Shown: positions 33,642 through 42,764 of the stretch, piece by piece
Position numbering within the stretch: position 1 is the stretch's first letter
How the letters are laid out: each line of letters starts with the position of its first letter
Source of the DNA: Oscillospiraceae bacterium
GTDB taxonomy: Bacteria; Bacillota; Clostridia; Oscillospirales; Ruminococcaceae
Assembly: GCA_003512525.1 (NCBI GenBank)
Contig: DOQG01000025.1
Location: 66,757 to 130,756, forward strand
DNA: 64,000 bases
Direction of reading: 5' to 3'
Made by a program: the position numbers and the translations under genes
The notes under the pieces: generated by a model
What the model saw: only the letters and a program-made list of their open reading frames with translations
What the model was told of the DNA's origin: nothing
Database searches by the model: none

Positions 33642-35312
33642 TTGCTAAGAGAATTGTCAATTGAAAATCTTGCGGTTATCGAAAAGGCGTCGATCGCCTT
33701 TGATGATAAGCTTAATGTATTTACAGGCGAAACAGGTGCAGGTAAAAGTATACTTATCGGCGGTATAAACGCAATACTCGGCGGCAGGGTAAGTAAGGAT
33801 ATTGTCAGAGCGGGAGCAGATAAGGCAGTTGTTACAGGTCTTTTTGACGATCTGCCGCAGACCGTTGTCGACAAGCTTTCAGAAAACGGTTTTTCTGTTG
33901 AGGACGAGCTTTTATTGCAGCGTGATATACATTCTGACGGAAAAAGCACTGCAAGAATAAACGGCAGGGCAACTACTGTTTCAATATTACGCGATATTGC
34001 CGCAGAGCTTATTGACATACACGGTCAGCATGATAACCGTCTTCTGATGGACAGTGATAATCAGCGGGAAATCCTTGATAATTACGGCAAAAACGATGAA
34101 CTGCTCAAAGAGTACGGTGCAGCATTCAAGGAATTTTCGGTGCTGTCGCGTAAGATAAAGGAAGTCAGCCGCAAGAAGACTGAGTCGCTTGAAAAAGCAG
34201 AGCTGCTCAGAGAACGACTTGAAGAGCTTGACAGATACGATTTTTCCGCCGATGAAGAAGAAACGATAAGGCAGAAGCTAGAACAGCTGCGTAATATGGA
34301 ATATATCAGCGGAAATCTGTATAATGCACAGGCTGCAATATCCGGTGACGATGATACGGATGGTGCCTATTCGCTCCTCGAACGCTGTCGTGACTGTATT
34401 TCATCGCTCGGTGATATTATGCCTGAGCTAGAAAAATTATCGGAACGAATAACCGATATGCTTGTAGAGCTGGAAGATATCAGAGAAGAGCTAGGTCAGC
34501 ATATGCCTGATGAGGATGAAGATACGGCAGGTTTAGCGGGTATTTACGAAGAAAGACTGAGCGTTATATTAAAGCTTCGCAGAAAGTACGGCACGGAACT
34601 TTCAGAGATACTCAAAAATGCCGAAAAATGGCGTACGGAGCTTTATGAGATCGATAACGGCGATGATATAATCGATGAGCTTACCGAAAAGAAAAAAGAG
34701 GCGGGCGAAAAAGTAAAACACCTTGCCGCAGAGCTTACAAACAGCCGAAAAAAAGCGGCTGAAAAGCTTGCCGAAAAAATATCAGCCGAGCTTGCATTCC
34801 TTGATATGCCAGATATAAGGCTTGTGTTTGATATAACGCAAAACAAGGTCACACTGAGCGGTATGGATAATGTCGAGATGCTTATTTCCGTAAATAAGGG
34901 TGAAGAACTTAAACCGATGAGCAAAATAGCATCCGGTGGTGAGTTGTCGCGAATTATGCTTGCCATAAAGAATGTCCTTGCCGATACAGATAAGCTCCAT
35001 ACTATGATATTTGATGAGATAGATACGGGTATCAGCGGCAGAGCGGCTACTAAAGTCGGTATAAAGCTTCATGAGGCAGCTAATAACCGACAGATACTTT
35101 GTGTAACTCATCTTGCGCAGATAGCGGCTATGGCTGACACACAGCTTCTTATCAAGAAAACAAGCGATGACAAGCGTACATATACAGCGGTTACAAAGCT
35201 CGACTTTGACGGCAGGAAGCACGAGATAGCAAGGATCATATCGGGTGACGAAAACGACCCGATATCGCTTGAAAATGCGGAAATGCTGCTCACAAGAAAA
35301 AACGAAGCGTAA
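33642..35312 (+). CDS. recN: DNA repair protein RecN
   Basis: 556 residues, TTG start with a strong AAGGAGG. RecN is an SMC-like ATPase recruited to double-strand breaks. Walker A FTGETGAGKSILIGG (near residue 28), ELIDIHGQHDNRLLM (near 123), long coiled coils (~150-380), the ABC signature SGGELSRIMLA (near 430) and Walker B TMIFDEIDTGISGRAA (near 455) are all present. It ends the operon that begins at the promoter at 25967, followed by a strong terminator. Confidence 0.96.
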   Translation: MLRELSIENLAVIEKASIAFDDKLNVFTGETGAGKSILIGGINAILGGRVSKDIVRAGADKAVVTGLFDDLPQTVVDKLSENGFSVEDELLLQRDIHSDGKSTARINGRATTVSILRDIAAELIDIHGQHDNRLLMDSDNQREILDNYGKNDELLKEYGAAFKEFSVLSRKIKEVSRKKTESLEKAELLRERLEELDRYDFSADEEETIRQKLEQLRNMEYISGNLYNAQAAISGDDDTDGAYSLLERCRDCISSLGDIMPELEKLSERITDMLVELEDIREELGQHMPDEDEDTAGLAGIYEERLSVILKLRRKYGTELSEILKNAEKWRTELYEIDNGDDIIDELTEKKKEAGEKVKHLAAELTNSRKKAAEKLAEKISAELAFLDMPDIRLVFDITQNKVTLSGMDNVEMLISVNKGEELKPMSKIASGGELSRIMLAIKNVLADTDKLHTMIFDEIDTGISGRAATKVGIKLHEAANNRQILCVTHLAQIAAMADTQLLIKKTSDDKRTYTAVTKLDFDGRKHEIARIISGDENDPISLENAEMLLTRKNEA

Positions 35313-35323
35313 AAATATATACA

Positions 35324-35360
35324 CGGTCCGGGAAAAGCAAAACTTCCCGGACTGTTTTTA
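35324..35360 (+). terminator. Intrinsic terminator after recN
   Basis: A stem of about 10-11 bp (GGTCCGGGAA / TTCCCGGACT, one G-T wobble) with a 9-nt A-rich loop is followed by GTTTTTATATT. Confidence 0.88.
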
Positions 35361-35425
35361 TATTACTATCACAAACCGACACTTTTTTCCATTCCGTTGT
35401 CCTATAATAAATGAGGGGCTTGGAA

Positions 35426-36280
35426 ATGGTAATTTATCTTGACGTGCTTGTACTGATAAATCTGTACGTTACATATTTTCAGATACTTGCTGTATCGGTT
35501 CTTACTCACCGCAAAATCATATGGTACAGAAAGCTTATATCCGCAGGAATAGGAGGTGCGGCATCTCTTAGCATATTCATACCGCAGGATATGGTGATCA
35601 CGCTTACAATGCTTAAAATAGCGCTGTGCTTTATTATAACGCTGACTGCGTTCGGTTACGGCGGCTTTTTGAAGTATATGAAAAGTGTTTTGTTCTTGAT
35701 GTTTGTGAATTTTTTGTTTTCCGGTCTTATGCTGTGTGTATGGCTGTTTGCCGCTCCGATGAAAATGCTTTTTATAAACGGTACTGTGTATTTCGGTATA
35801 GATACAATGACGGTTATTTTATGCACCTGTGCCGCTTATACGGTAATGAGGATAATAAGGTTCACACTTGACAGAAACGGCAGAACCGACCGGAAATACA
35901 CGGTGGAAATTCATAACAACGGAAAGCGGTGCATACTGTCGGCACTTGCAGACAGCGGAAACGGACTTGTAGACTGCTTCAGCGGGCTGCCTGTAATAGT
36001 ATGCAGGAAGGATATATGCGCCGATATTTCGCCTCCGGCAGTTGCGGCTATAGACAGCAGTAAGGACTTGTCGGAGCTGTGTGCGGAAATGATTAAAGGC
36101 ATACGCATTATGCCGTTTTCAACAGTCGGAAAGGACGGATTTATCTGCACATTCAGAGCCGACAGCGTTATTATAAATGATGAAAGGCAAAAAAAGTATC
36201 CTGTTAATGTCCTTATCGGTGTGGTAATAGGCGGAAAACAGGAATATGAAGCAATATTCAATCCGAAAATACTTGTGTGA
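35426..36280 (+). CDS. spoIIGA: Sigma-E processing peptidase SpoIIGA
   Basis: 284 residues from the ATG at 35426, which gives the typical VIYLDVLVLINLYV opening and has GAGGGG upstream; the ATG at 35411 is the alternative. Five membrane helices fill residues ~1-155. The cytoplasmic aspartic-protease domain carries the catalytic-type motif LADSGNGLVD (near residue 175). In sporulation it cuts the pro-sequence from sigma-E at the septum after a forespore signal. A TATAAT lies at 35403-35408 and an Spo0A-box-like ACCGACA at 35375-35381, both weakly supported. sigE follows 10 bases later, the conserved pairing. Confidence 0.92.
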   Translation: MVIYLDVLVLINLYVTYFQILAVSVLTHRKIIWYRKLISAGIGGAASLSIFIPQDMVITLTMLKIALCFIITLTAFGYGGFLKYMKSVLFLMFVNFLFSGLMLCVWLFAAPMKMLFINGTVYFGIDTMTVILCTCAAYTVMRIIRFTLDRNGRTDRKYTVEIHNNGKRCILSALADSGNGLVDCFSGLPVIVCRKDICADISPPAVAAIDSSKDLSELCAEMIKGIRIMPFSTVGKDGFICTFRADSVIINDERQKKYPVNVLIGVVIGGKQEYEAIFNPKILV

Positions 36281-36290
36281 GGTGTAAAGT

Positions 36291-37010
36291 ATGCTGAAAA
36301 TAATTGAGATCATCGGCGAGCTGATACAAAAACTGCGTATGTCCGGTGTCGGAAAATGCGAAATAGACTATATCAACGGAGCAGAAACCTTACCTCCTCC
36401 GCTTTCCAAAGAGGAAGAAGCAAAAACGCTTGCAATGCTTGAAAATGACTTTGAAAAAGCGAGAGAAACGCTTATTGTTCATAATCTGCGGCTTGTTGTT
36501 TACATAGCAAAGAAATTTGAGAGCACCGGCATCGGCATAGAAGATCTGATATCGATCGGAACTATCGGACTTATCAAGGCAGTAAACACATTCAGCGTCG
36601 AGAAGAACATCAAACTGGCAACTTATGCGTCAAGGTGTATTGAAAATGAAATACTTATGTATCTCAGAAAAACAAATCAGCAGAAATTTGAGGTATCGAT
36701 AGACGAACCGCTAAATGTAGACTGGGACGGTAACGAATTGCTTTTATCGGATATTCTCGGCACAGATGATGATACCGTAAGCGTCAATATTGAAAATGAA
36801 GCGGAAAAACGTGTACTGCTTGAAGCGGTGGAAAAGCTTGACGAAAGGGAAAAGCTGATAATGGAACTGCGTTTCGGGCTGAACAACCGTCCCGAAAAAA
36901 CACAAAAGGAGGTCGCCGATATGATCGGGATCTCCCAGAGTTATATTTCTCGCCTTGAAAAGCGTATTATAAAACGGCTTAAAAAGGATATGGAAAGCCT
37001 GTGCAGTTAG
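36291..37010 (+). CDS. sigE: Sporulation sigma factor SigE (pro-sigma-E)
   Basis: 239 residues. SigE runs the first mother-cell programme. The first ~27 residues are the pro-sequence expected to be removed by SpoIIGA; the mature part begins with YINGAETLPPPLSKEEE. Region 2 shows VYIAKKF, GIEDLISIGTIGLIKAVNTF and LATYASRCIENEI; region 4 shows REKLIMELRFGL and TQKEVADMIGISQSYISRLE. The stop codon overlaps that of the converging flavoprotein gene by 4 bases. Confidence 0.96.
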   Translation: MLKIIEIIGELIQKLRMSGVGKCEIDYINGAETLPPPLSKEEEAKTLAMLENDFEKARETLIVHNLRLVVYIAKKFESTGIGIEDLISIGTIGLIKAVNTFSVEKNIKLATYASRCIENEILMYLRKTNQQKFEVSIDEPLNVDWDGNELLLSDILGTDDDTVSVNIENEAEKRVLLEAVEKLDEREKLIMELRFGLNNRPEKTQKEVADMIGISQSYISRLEKRIIKRLKKDMESLCS

Positions 37011-38611
37011 CGCTTTGCAAAATCTCTGCCGAGTATCGCCATAGCACACCTCAGTCCGTCCATTGCGGCAGTAACAATACCGCCTGCATAACCTGCACCC
37101 TCGCCGCAAGGGTATAAGCCTTTCACGCTGACAGATGAAAGTGTGCTGTCCCTTAATATACGGACAGGTGATGAGCTTCTGGTTTCAGGTCCTGTCATAA
37201 CGGCATCAGGTAAGCCAAAACAGCTGATTTTCTTTGCAAACCGCGGAAGTGCATACCTCAGCGCATTGCAGACAAAATCCGGCAGATATTCATCGGGGAG
37301 CACAAAGGCTGTACCGATAGGATATGTCGGATTTACATTGCCGAATTTATCGGAAACGCGTTTATCGAGAAAGTCACCGACTAAGGCGACAGGAGCTTTA
37401 TAATTACCGCCTGCCGCTTTGTAGGCGGCTTTCTCTATTTTCCGTTGCAGCTCTATCCCACCCATTATATTGTTTTTCTCAAAATCATCGGGTGTAATTC
37501 CGACAAGAACGGCGCTGTTCGCGTTTTCGCCGTTTCTGGCATAATAGCTCATACCGTTGGTGACGATAGTGTCTGCTTCAGAAGATGAAGCCGTAACCAC
37601 GCCGCCGGGGCACATACAGAACGTATAAATGCCTCTGCCTGTTTCATCATGCACAGAAAGCTTATAATCTGCGGCAGGAAGTGCAGGGTGTCCGCTCATA
37701 TCGCCGTACATACTGCGGTCAAGGTCGCACTGTCTGTGCTCAATCCTGACACCGACCGAGAAATTTTTTGCCTGCATAGTCACGTTGCGTTTTTTCAGCA
37801 TATAGAACACATCTCTCGCACTGTGTCCAATGGCGAGAATAGCTTTATCGGTTTCTACAGTACATTCAGTACCGTTTTTTTCATAGGTCACTGACCTGAG
37901 CAAGCCGTTTTCGGCATCGTATCCTGTGAATTTAGCGCCGAATATAACCTCGCCGCCGAGTGATATAATATCGTTTCTGATACTCTTCACCGTTTCAGAC
38001 AGCTTATCCGTTCCTATATGCGGTTTTGCGTCATATAGGATTTCTTCGGGTGCACCGTGACGCACAAGCTCTTCAAACACTATCCTTGACAGCGGGTCAT
38101 TTACGCCTGTGTTAAGCTTACCGTCAGAAAAAGTACCTGCGCCGCCCTCACCGAACTGTACGTTGCACTCTGTATCAAATATACCTTTCTCCCAGAATAA
38201 GCGAACTTTTTCCTTGCGGCTGTCTACGTCAAGCCCGCGTTCAAGCACTATCGGCCGTACACCGCACTGAGCAAGATACAGCGCCGCAAACATTCCCGCA
38301 GGTCCGAAGCCGATAATCACGGGACGTTTTGACAGCCTTGCTTTTCCGGGAAAAGAATACGATATTTCTTTATATAAGGAAACGCTTTTATTTCCTGTGT
38401 TCTTTCTTAGTATACCGTTTTCGTTTTCATATGGGAAAGCAACTGTGTAGACAAAATGTATATCATCCTTGCGACGGGCATCGACAGAACGTCTGATTAT
38501 TTTAATGTCTGCCGATTTAAGCGTATCAAGCTTTAATTTTTTTCTTATAAATGCCGCTATATCATCTTTTGTGTGTTCAAGCGGCATTTTTATATTGCTG
38601 TATTTTATCAT
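37007..38611 (-). CDS. FAD-dependent oxidoreductase (COG2509 type)
   Basis: 534 residues from the ATG at 38611 (a GTG at 38614 is adjacent). The protein has the dinucleotide loop PVIIGFGPAGMFAALYLA (near residue 98), followed by VLERGLDVDSR, and the family block NVQFGEGGAGTFSDGKLNTG (near 153, quoted at the limit). The N-terminal ~90 residues and the C-terminal SSSPVRILRD and CGEGAGYAGGIVTAAMDG are typical of this uncharacterised group, which lacks disulfide redox motifs. The electron partners are unknown. It directly follows the other flavoprotein gene. Confidence 0.85.
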   Translation of the reverse strand: MIKYSNIKMPLEHTKDDIAAFIRKKLKLDTLKSADIKIIRRSVDARRKDDIHFVYTVAFPYENENGILRKNTGNKSVSLYKEISYSFPGKARLSKRPVIIGFGPAGMFAALYLAQCGVRPIVLERGLDVDSRKEKVRLFWEKGIFDTECNVQFGEGGAGTFSDGKLNTGVNDPLSRIVFEELVRHGAPEEILYDAKPHIGTDKLSETVKSIRNDIISLGGEVIFGAKFTGYDAENGLLRSVTYEKNGTECTVETDKAILAIGHSARDVFYMLKKRNVTMQAKNFSVGVRIEHRQCDLDRSMYGDMSGHPALPAADYKLSVHDETGRGIYTFCMCPGGVVTASSSEADTIVTNGMSYYARNGENANSAVLVGITPDDFEKNNIMGGIELQRKIEKAAYKAAGGNYKAPVALVGDFLDKRVSDKFGNVNPTYPIGTAFVLPDEYLPDFVCNALRYALPRFAKKISCFGLPDAVMTGPETRSSSPVRILRDSTLSSVSVKGLYPCGEGAGYAGGIVTAAMDGLRCAMAILGRDFAKR

Positions 38612-38614
38612 CAC

Positions 38615-39841
38615 TTACTCCGATAAAGAAAGACTTGCGTTCATTCCTGCGGTATACCCGCTTTTCCACGCCCAATCAAGATTAAAGCCTCCGCATTTTC
38701 CCTGAATATTGAGTATCTCACCACATAGATACAATCCACTTGCTTTGATCGATTCAAGCGTGTCAGAAACCTCGCCGGCCGGAATGCCGCCGCAAGTAAT
38801 CTGAGCAAGACTCCAATCAGATACGCCTTTTATAGGATAACGGCTGTCCTTTGCGGCTGAGCACAGCAGAGATATTTCCTTTGGCGTTATTTCGCCGCAG
38901 GTCTTTGAAAAGGGTATTCCTGCTTTTTTCAGCAGAGCCTGACCTATACGCTTGTGATAAATACCTGTAAGAAGCTCCTCACAGGGAAGAGTTGCTCTTA
39001 TTTCCGCCGCATTCTTTATTATGCCGTAAAGCTCTTCTTTGCCGAGTGTCGGTGCTGTATCAAGCGATATCTCGCCTTTATTGACATATTTTGCGGCTTC
39101 TGCCGACAGATTGAATATGCAGATACCTGACAGTGCCCCATCGGTAAACTGCACTTCCCCTGACTGCCTGTCGATGGTTTTACCGTCTATAATCAGTGAA
39201 GCGTCGGCGGCAATACGCAGACCCTTTACTGATTTTACAAGTCCGACATCGGTTCTTATCGGTGCTAACGCAGGGTAGAGCTTCGTTATCGAATGACCGA
39301 GCTTTTTGCACAGCTCGTATCCGTCGCCGTCTGTACCGAGTGACGGTGAGGCTTTTCCGCCTGCGGCAAGTATCACACGTTTTGCGCTTATCTTTGTATC
39401 GCCAGCTGTCAGAATAAAGCTGCGCTTTGTCTTTATTATATCGGTCACACGACAGTCACATATCGTATTGACACCCGCAAAATCGGTGGCAAAACGCAGT
39501 GCGTCAAGCACCGATGAAGCCGCATTGCTGTAAGGATACACTCTGCCCGTATCATCTGTTTTGCAGATAAGACCCAAAGAAGAGAAAAATGCTTCCGAGC
39601 TTTCTATATCACCGCTCACATATGACAGCAGCCCGGTATCACCGTCATAGTTTCTTGCCGAAACCGCAGTATTTGATAGGTTGCATCTTCCGTTACCGGT
39701 AGATAATATTTTCTTGCCGACTCTGGACAGTTTTTCGAGTATGGTGATATTATTACAGCCGTAACGAGAGGCGGCGATACCTGCAACAAGTCCTGATGAG
39801 CCGCCGCCGATAATTGCTATATCGGTATCAATTGTTTTCAT
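38615..39841 (-). CDS. HI0933/BaiN-like flavoprotein
   Basis: 408 residues from the ATG at 39841, with CGGAG 5 bases upstream; a TTG at 39856 is the frame limit. The FAD loop DIAIIGGGSSGLVAGIAA is at the N-terminus, then KILSTGNGRCNLSNT (near residue 42) and VILAAGGKASPSLGTDGDGY (near 158), and the C-terminal ITCGGIPAGEVSDTLES with LYLCGEILNIQGKCGGFNL. BaiN from Clostridium scindens belongs to this family and takes part in bile acid dehydroxylation, but most members have no known substrate. Do not infer bile acid activity here. Confidence 0.87.
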   Translation of the reverse strand: MKTIDTDIAIIGGGSSGLVAGIAASRYGCNNITILEKLSRVGKKILSTGNGRCNLSNTAVSARNYDGDTGLLSYVSGDIESSEAFFSSLGLICKTDDTGRVYPYSNAASSVLDALRFATDFAGVNTICDCRVTDIIKTKRSFILTAGDTKISAKRVILAAGGKASPSLGTDGDGYELCKKLGHSITKLYPALAPIRTDVGLVKSVKGLRIAADASLIIDGKTIDRQSGEVQFTDGALSGICIFNLSAEAAKYVNKGEISLDTAPTLGKEELYGIIKNAAEIRATLPCEELLTGIYHKRIGQALLKKAGIPFSKTCGEITPKEISLLCSAAKDSRYPIKGVSDWSLAQITCGGIPAGEVSDTLESIKASGLYLCGEILNIQGKCGGFNLDWAWKSGYTAGMNASLSLSE

Positions 39842-39892
39842 TTCTGCTCCGTTCAAAGAAGTTAATTAAATTTATAATCCGTTAACATAAAA

Positions 39893-39921
39893 AGTATACC
39901 ATATTATCATTCGTTAAGCAA
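39893..39921 (-). promoter_or_regulatory. Probable promoter of the two flavoprotein genes
   Basis: On the minus strand: -35 TTGCTT (39921-39916), 17-bp spacer, -10 TATACT (39898-39893). The same AT-rich 140-bp gap precedes the divergent marR gene, so MarR could bind here; CGTTAA occurs twice (39880 and 39912 areas). Confidence 0.55.
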
Positions 39922-39980
39922 GAGGTTTGATTAAATGCAGATTATATGGAAAAATCTGCTTATCACAGGAGGATATTAAG

Positions 39981-40436
39981 ATGGACGACAGAATAATGAG
40001 ACTTATAATTGCGCTTGGAAAGTTTTCGGCTCAGCCAAGGCAGTACAGAATAATGGAGGGTCTGAACGCAAGCGAAACCGGTGTGTTCTGGGCAATGACG
40101 CAGATAGTGGCGGAAAAGCCAGGTACAGAGCTTTTCGGACTCAGCGAGCTCAATTGCTATCTTAATTTCACCAGACCCAATCTCTCTCAGACAATAAATA
40201 AGCTTGAGGATAAAGGCTATGTCGAACGTGTTGTATTAAAGGATGACAGAAGGGTAACATATATTAAGCTTACCGAAAACGGTAGAGCTACTGTAAAAGC
40301 CAAATATGACGAGATATTCACACGACTTGACAATATTGCAAAGATGCTCGGCGAAGAAGATACGGATAAGCTTATTGAACTGATATTGCGTTTTGCCGAT
40401 GCTTATGAAAAATCAGGTGAACTCAAGACAAAGTGA
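39981..40436 (+). CDS. MarR-family transcriptional regulator
   Basis: 151 residues from the ATG at 39981, preceded by AGGAGGATATTAAG; the frame extends to 39927 without a site. The winged helix is visible as LFGLSELNCYLNFTRPNLSQTINKLEDKGYVERV followed by DDRRVTYIKLTENGRA (quoted in parts). MarR proteins usually repress an adjacent exporter and are released by its substrate; here two exporter genes follow 16 bases later. Confidence 0.88.
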   Translation: MDDRIMRLIIALGKFSAQPRQYRIMEGLNASETGVFWAMTQIVAEKPGTELFGLSELNCYLNFTRPNLSQTINKLEDKGYVERVVLKDDRRVTYIKLTENGRATVKAKYDEIFTRLDNIAKMLGEEDTDKLIELILRFADAYEKSGELKTK

Positions 40437-40451
40437 AAGGAAGCATAAGGT

Positions 40452-42764
40452 TTGTTTAAAATATTCGGGTATCTGAAAAACAGTATACCACAGGTTTTAC
40501 TTATTATCGTCCTGCTTATAATTCAGGCGTGGTGCGATCTTACCTTGCCGCAGTATACATCGGATATAGTAGATATCGGTATACAAAACGGCGGTATCGA
40601 AGACGCGGCGGCAGGTGCACTTACAGTTGACGGCTATAATGCGCTGAAAGTATTTATGAACGATGAACAGAAAAGTGTCCTGGAAAAAAGCTATAAACTC
40701 GTAAGCGCAGGCAACGGTACAGATGAACAGAAAAATATGTATCCCGCTTCAAAAAGCAACGATGTGTTTTTTCTGAATGATCTTGATAACGAGGAAAAGC
40801 AAGCTCTTATCGACGCAGTGAAATCACCTATGACAGCGGCAGAAATGCTGAGTGAATTGTCGTTTTCCGAGTTTTCGGCTATGGTGGAAAAGCAGGGTAT
40901 TACATTGCCGTTTACATCATACGAGCTTGCAGGCGAAGCGCTCGGCATTGATGTGGATAAGGCGAACGCTCTTACTGTTCTTATCGCGCTTGCGGGCACA
41001 GGCGTTATGGACAATACCGATCTATCCGCTTCGCTTGACAAATTATCGGATATGCCGGGAACTATTACCGAACAATCGGCTGTGCTTTTTATAAAGAACG
41101 AATATTCATCTCTCGGCGTTGATATGAACGCCCTACAGCAGAGCTATCTGCTTACAACAGGCGGAAAAATGCTTCTTATCGCATTTCTTATGATGGCTGT
41201 GTCTGTAATTGTAGGCTTTTTTGCGGCCACTACAGCGGCAAAGGTCGGCAGGGACTTACGAGCAAGGGTGTTCAAGAATGTAGTCGGCTTCTCAAGCACC
41301 GAGATAGACAAGTTCTCAACGGCAAGCCTTATCACACGAAGCACAAACGATATACAGCAGATACAGATGGTCATCGTAATGCTTTTGAGAATGGTTATCT
41401 ATGCGCCCATACTCGGCATTGGCGGCGTGTTTATGGTGCTGACTACAGGTACAGATATGGCGTGGATAATCGCACTTGCGGTTATTGTTATACTTGCCGT
41501 TGTACTTGTGCTTATGAAGATAGCTATGCCTAAGTTCAAGCTTATGCAGAAACTGGTGGACAAGCTGAACCTTGTAGCAAGAGAAATTCTCACGGGTCTT
41601 CCCGTGATCCGTGCTTTCAGCCGCGAAAGGTATGAAGAGGGACGTTTCGATAAGGCTAATAAGGATCTGACATCAACAATGCTGTTCACAAACCGCACAA
41701 TGACCTTTATGATGCCGCTTATGATGATGATAATGAACCTTATCACGGTTCTTATCATATGGATAGGTGCCGGTCAGATATCGGACGGTTCACTCCAGGT
41801 AGGCGATATGATGGCGTTTATCACATACACAATGCAGATAGTAATGTCATTTTTAATGCTGACGATGATATCAATAATGCTCCCGAGAGCCGCAGTTTCG
41901 GCAGACAGAATAAATGAAGTCATAACGGCAAAGAAGAGTATAGAAGATAAACCGGGTGCAGGAACTTTTGATAAATCCACACTCAAGGGCAATGTATCCT
42001 TTGAAAACGTATCATTCCGCTATCCCGATGCAGATGAAGATGTGCTGACGGATATCAGCTTTACCGCGAATGCAGGTGAAACCACCGCTATTATCGGCAG
42101 CACCGGCAGCGGCAAATCAACGCTTATCAACCTTATCCCGAGGTCGTTTGACGTTACCAAAGGCAGGATCACGATCGACGGTACTGACATAAGAGATGTG
42201 ACACAGCATTCTCTTCACGAGGTGATCGGTCTTGTGCCGCAGAAGGGTGTATTGTTCTCAGGCACTATCGACAGCAATATTAAGTTCGGCGCGGAAAATG
42301 CAAGCGAGAAAACAGTGAAGCTCGCCGCCGACGTTTCGCAGTCGTCTGAATTTATTGACAGCAAGCCGCAAAAATACAACGAACCTGTTTCTCAGGGCGG
42401 TACTAACGTTTCAGGCGGACAGAAACAGCGTCTGTCAATTGCCCGTGCAATAGCAAAAGAACCGAAGATATACCTGTTTGACGACAGCTTCTCGGCGCTT
42501 GATTTCAAGACCGACGTGAAGCTCAGAAAAGCGCTTGCCGACAATATTCACGACTGCACGATAATAATCGTTGCACAGCGCATAAGCACGATTATTAACG
42601 CAGATAAGATAGTAGTGCTCGATGAGGGTAAAATAGCCGGTATAGGAACTCACGAGCAGCTTATGCAAAGCTGTGAGGTTTACAGGCAGATAGCTCACTC
42701 GCAGTTATCACAAAAAGATCTGGCGGCAATAGACAATGCAAAGGGGGTTACCGACAATGAGTAA
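40452..42764 (+). CDS. ABC exporter half-transporter with degenerate nucleotide site
   Basis: 770 residues, TTG start behind AAAGGAAG. Membrane domain: first helix (~12-30, VLLIIVLLIIQAWCDL), then an unusual ~190-residue insertion outside or inside the membrane before helices 2-6 (from ~237). ATPase domain: Walker A IIGSTGSGKSTLI, Q loop LVPQKGVLF, signature NVSGGQKQRLSIARA, Walker B IYLFDDSFSALD. The catalytic Glu after Walker B is Asp (DDS in place of DEA), the mark of the degenerate partner in heterodimeric exporters such as TM287/288 or BmrCD. It overlaps the next gene by 8 bases. Confidence 0.9.
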   Translation: MFKIFGYLKNSIPQVLLIIVLLIIQAWCDLTLPQYTSDIVDIGIQNGGIEDAAAGALTVDGYNALKVFMNDEQKSVLEKSYKLVSAGNGTDEQKNMYPASKSNDVFFLNDLDNEEKQALIDAVKSPMTAAEMLSELSFSEFSAMVEKQGITLPFTSYELAGEALGIDVDKANALTVLIALAGTGVMDNTDLSASLDKLSDMPGTITEQSAVLFIKNEYSSLGVDMNALQQSYLLTTGGKMLLIAFLMMAVSVIVGFFAATTAAKVGRDLRARVFKNVVGFSSTEIDKFSTASLITRSTNDIQQIQMVIVMLLRMVIYAPILGIGGVFMVLTTGTDMAWIIALAVIVILAVVLVLMKIAMPKFKLMQKLVDKLNLVAREILTGLPVIRAFSRERYEEGRFDKANKDLTSTMLFTNRTMTFMMPLMMMIMNLITVLIIWIGAGQISDGSLQVGDMMAFITYTMQIVMSFLMLTMISIMLPRAAVSADRINEVITAKKSIEDKPGAGTFDKSTLKGNVSFENVSFRYPDADEDVLTDISFTANAGETTAIIGSTGSGKSTLINLIPRSFDVTKGRITIDGTDIRDVTQHSLHEVIGLVPQKGVLFSGTIDSNIKFGAENASEKTVKLAADVSQSSEFIDSKPQKYNEPVSQGGTNVSGGQKQRLSIARAIAKEPKIYLFDDSFSALDFKTDVKLRKALADNIHDCTIIIVAQRISTIINADKIVVLDEGKIAGIGTHEQLMQSCEVYRQIAHSQLSQKDLAAIDNAKGVTDNE

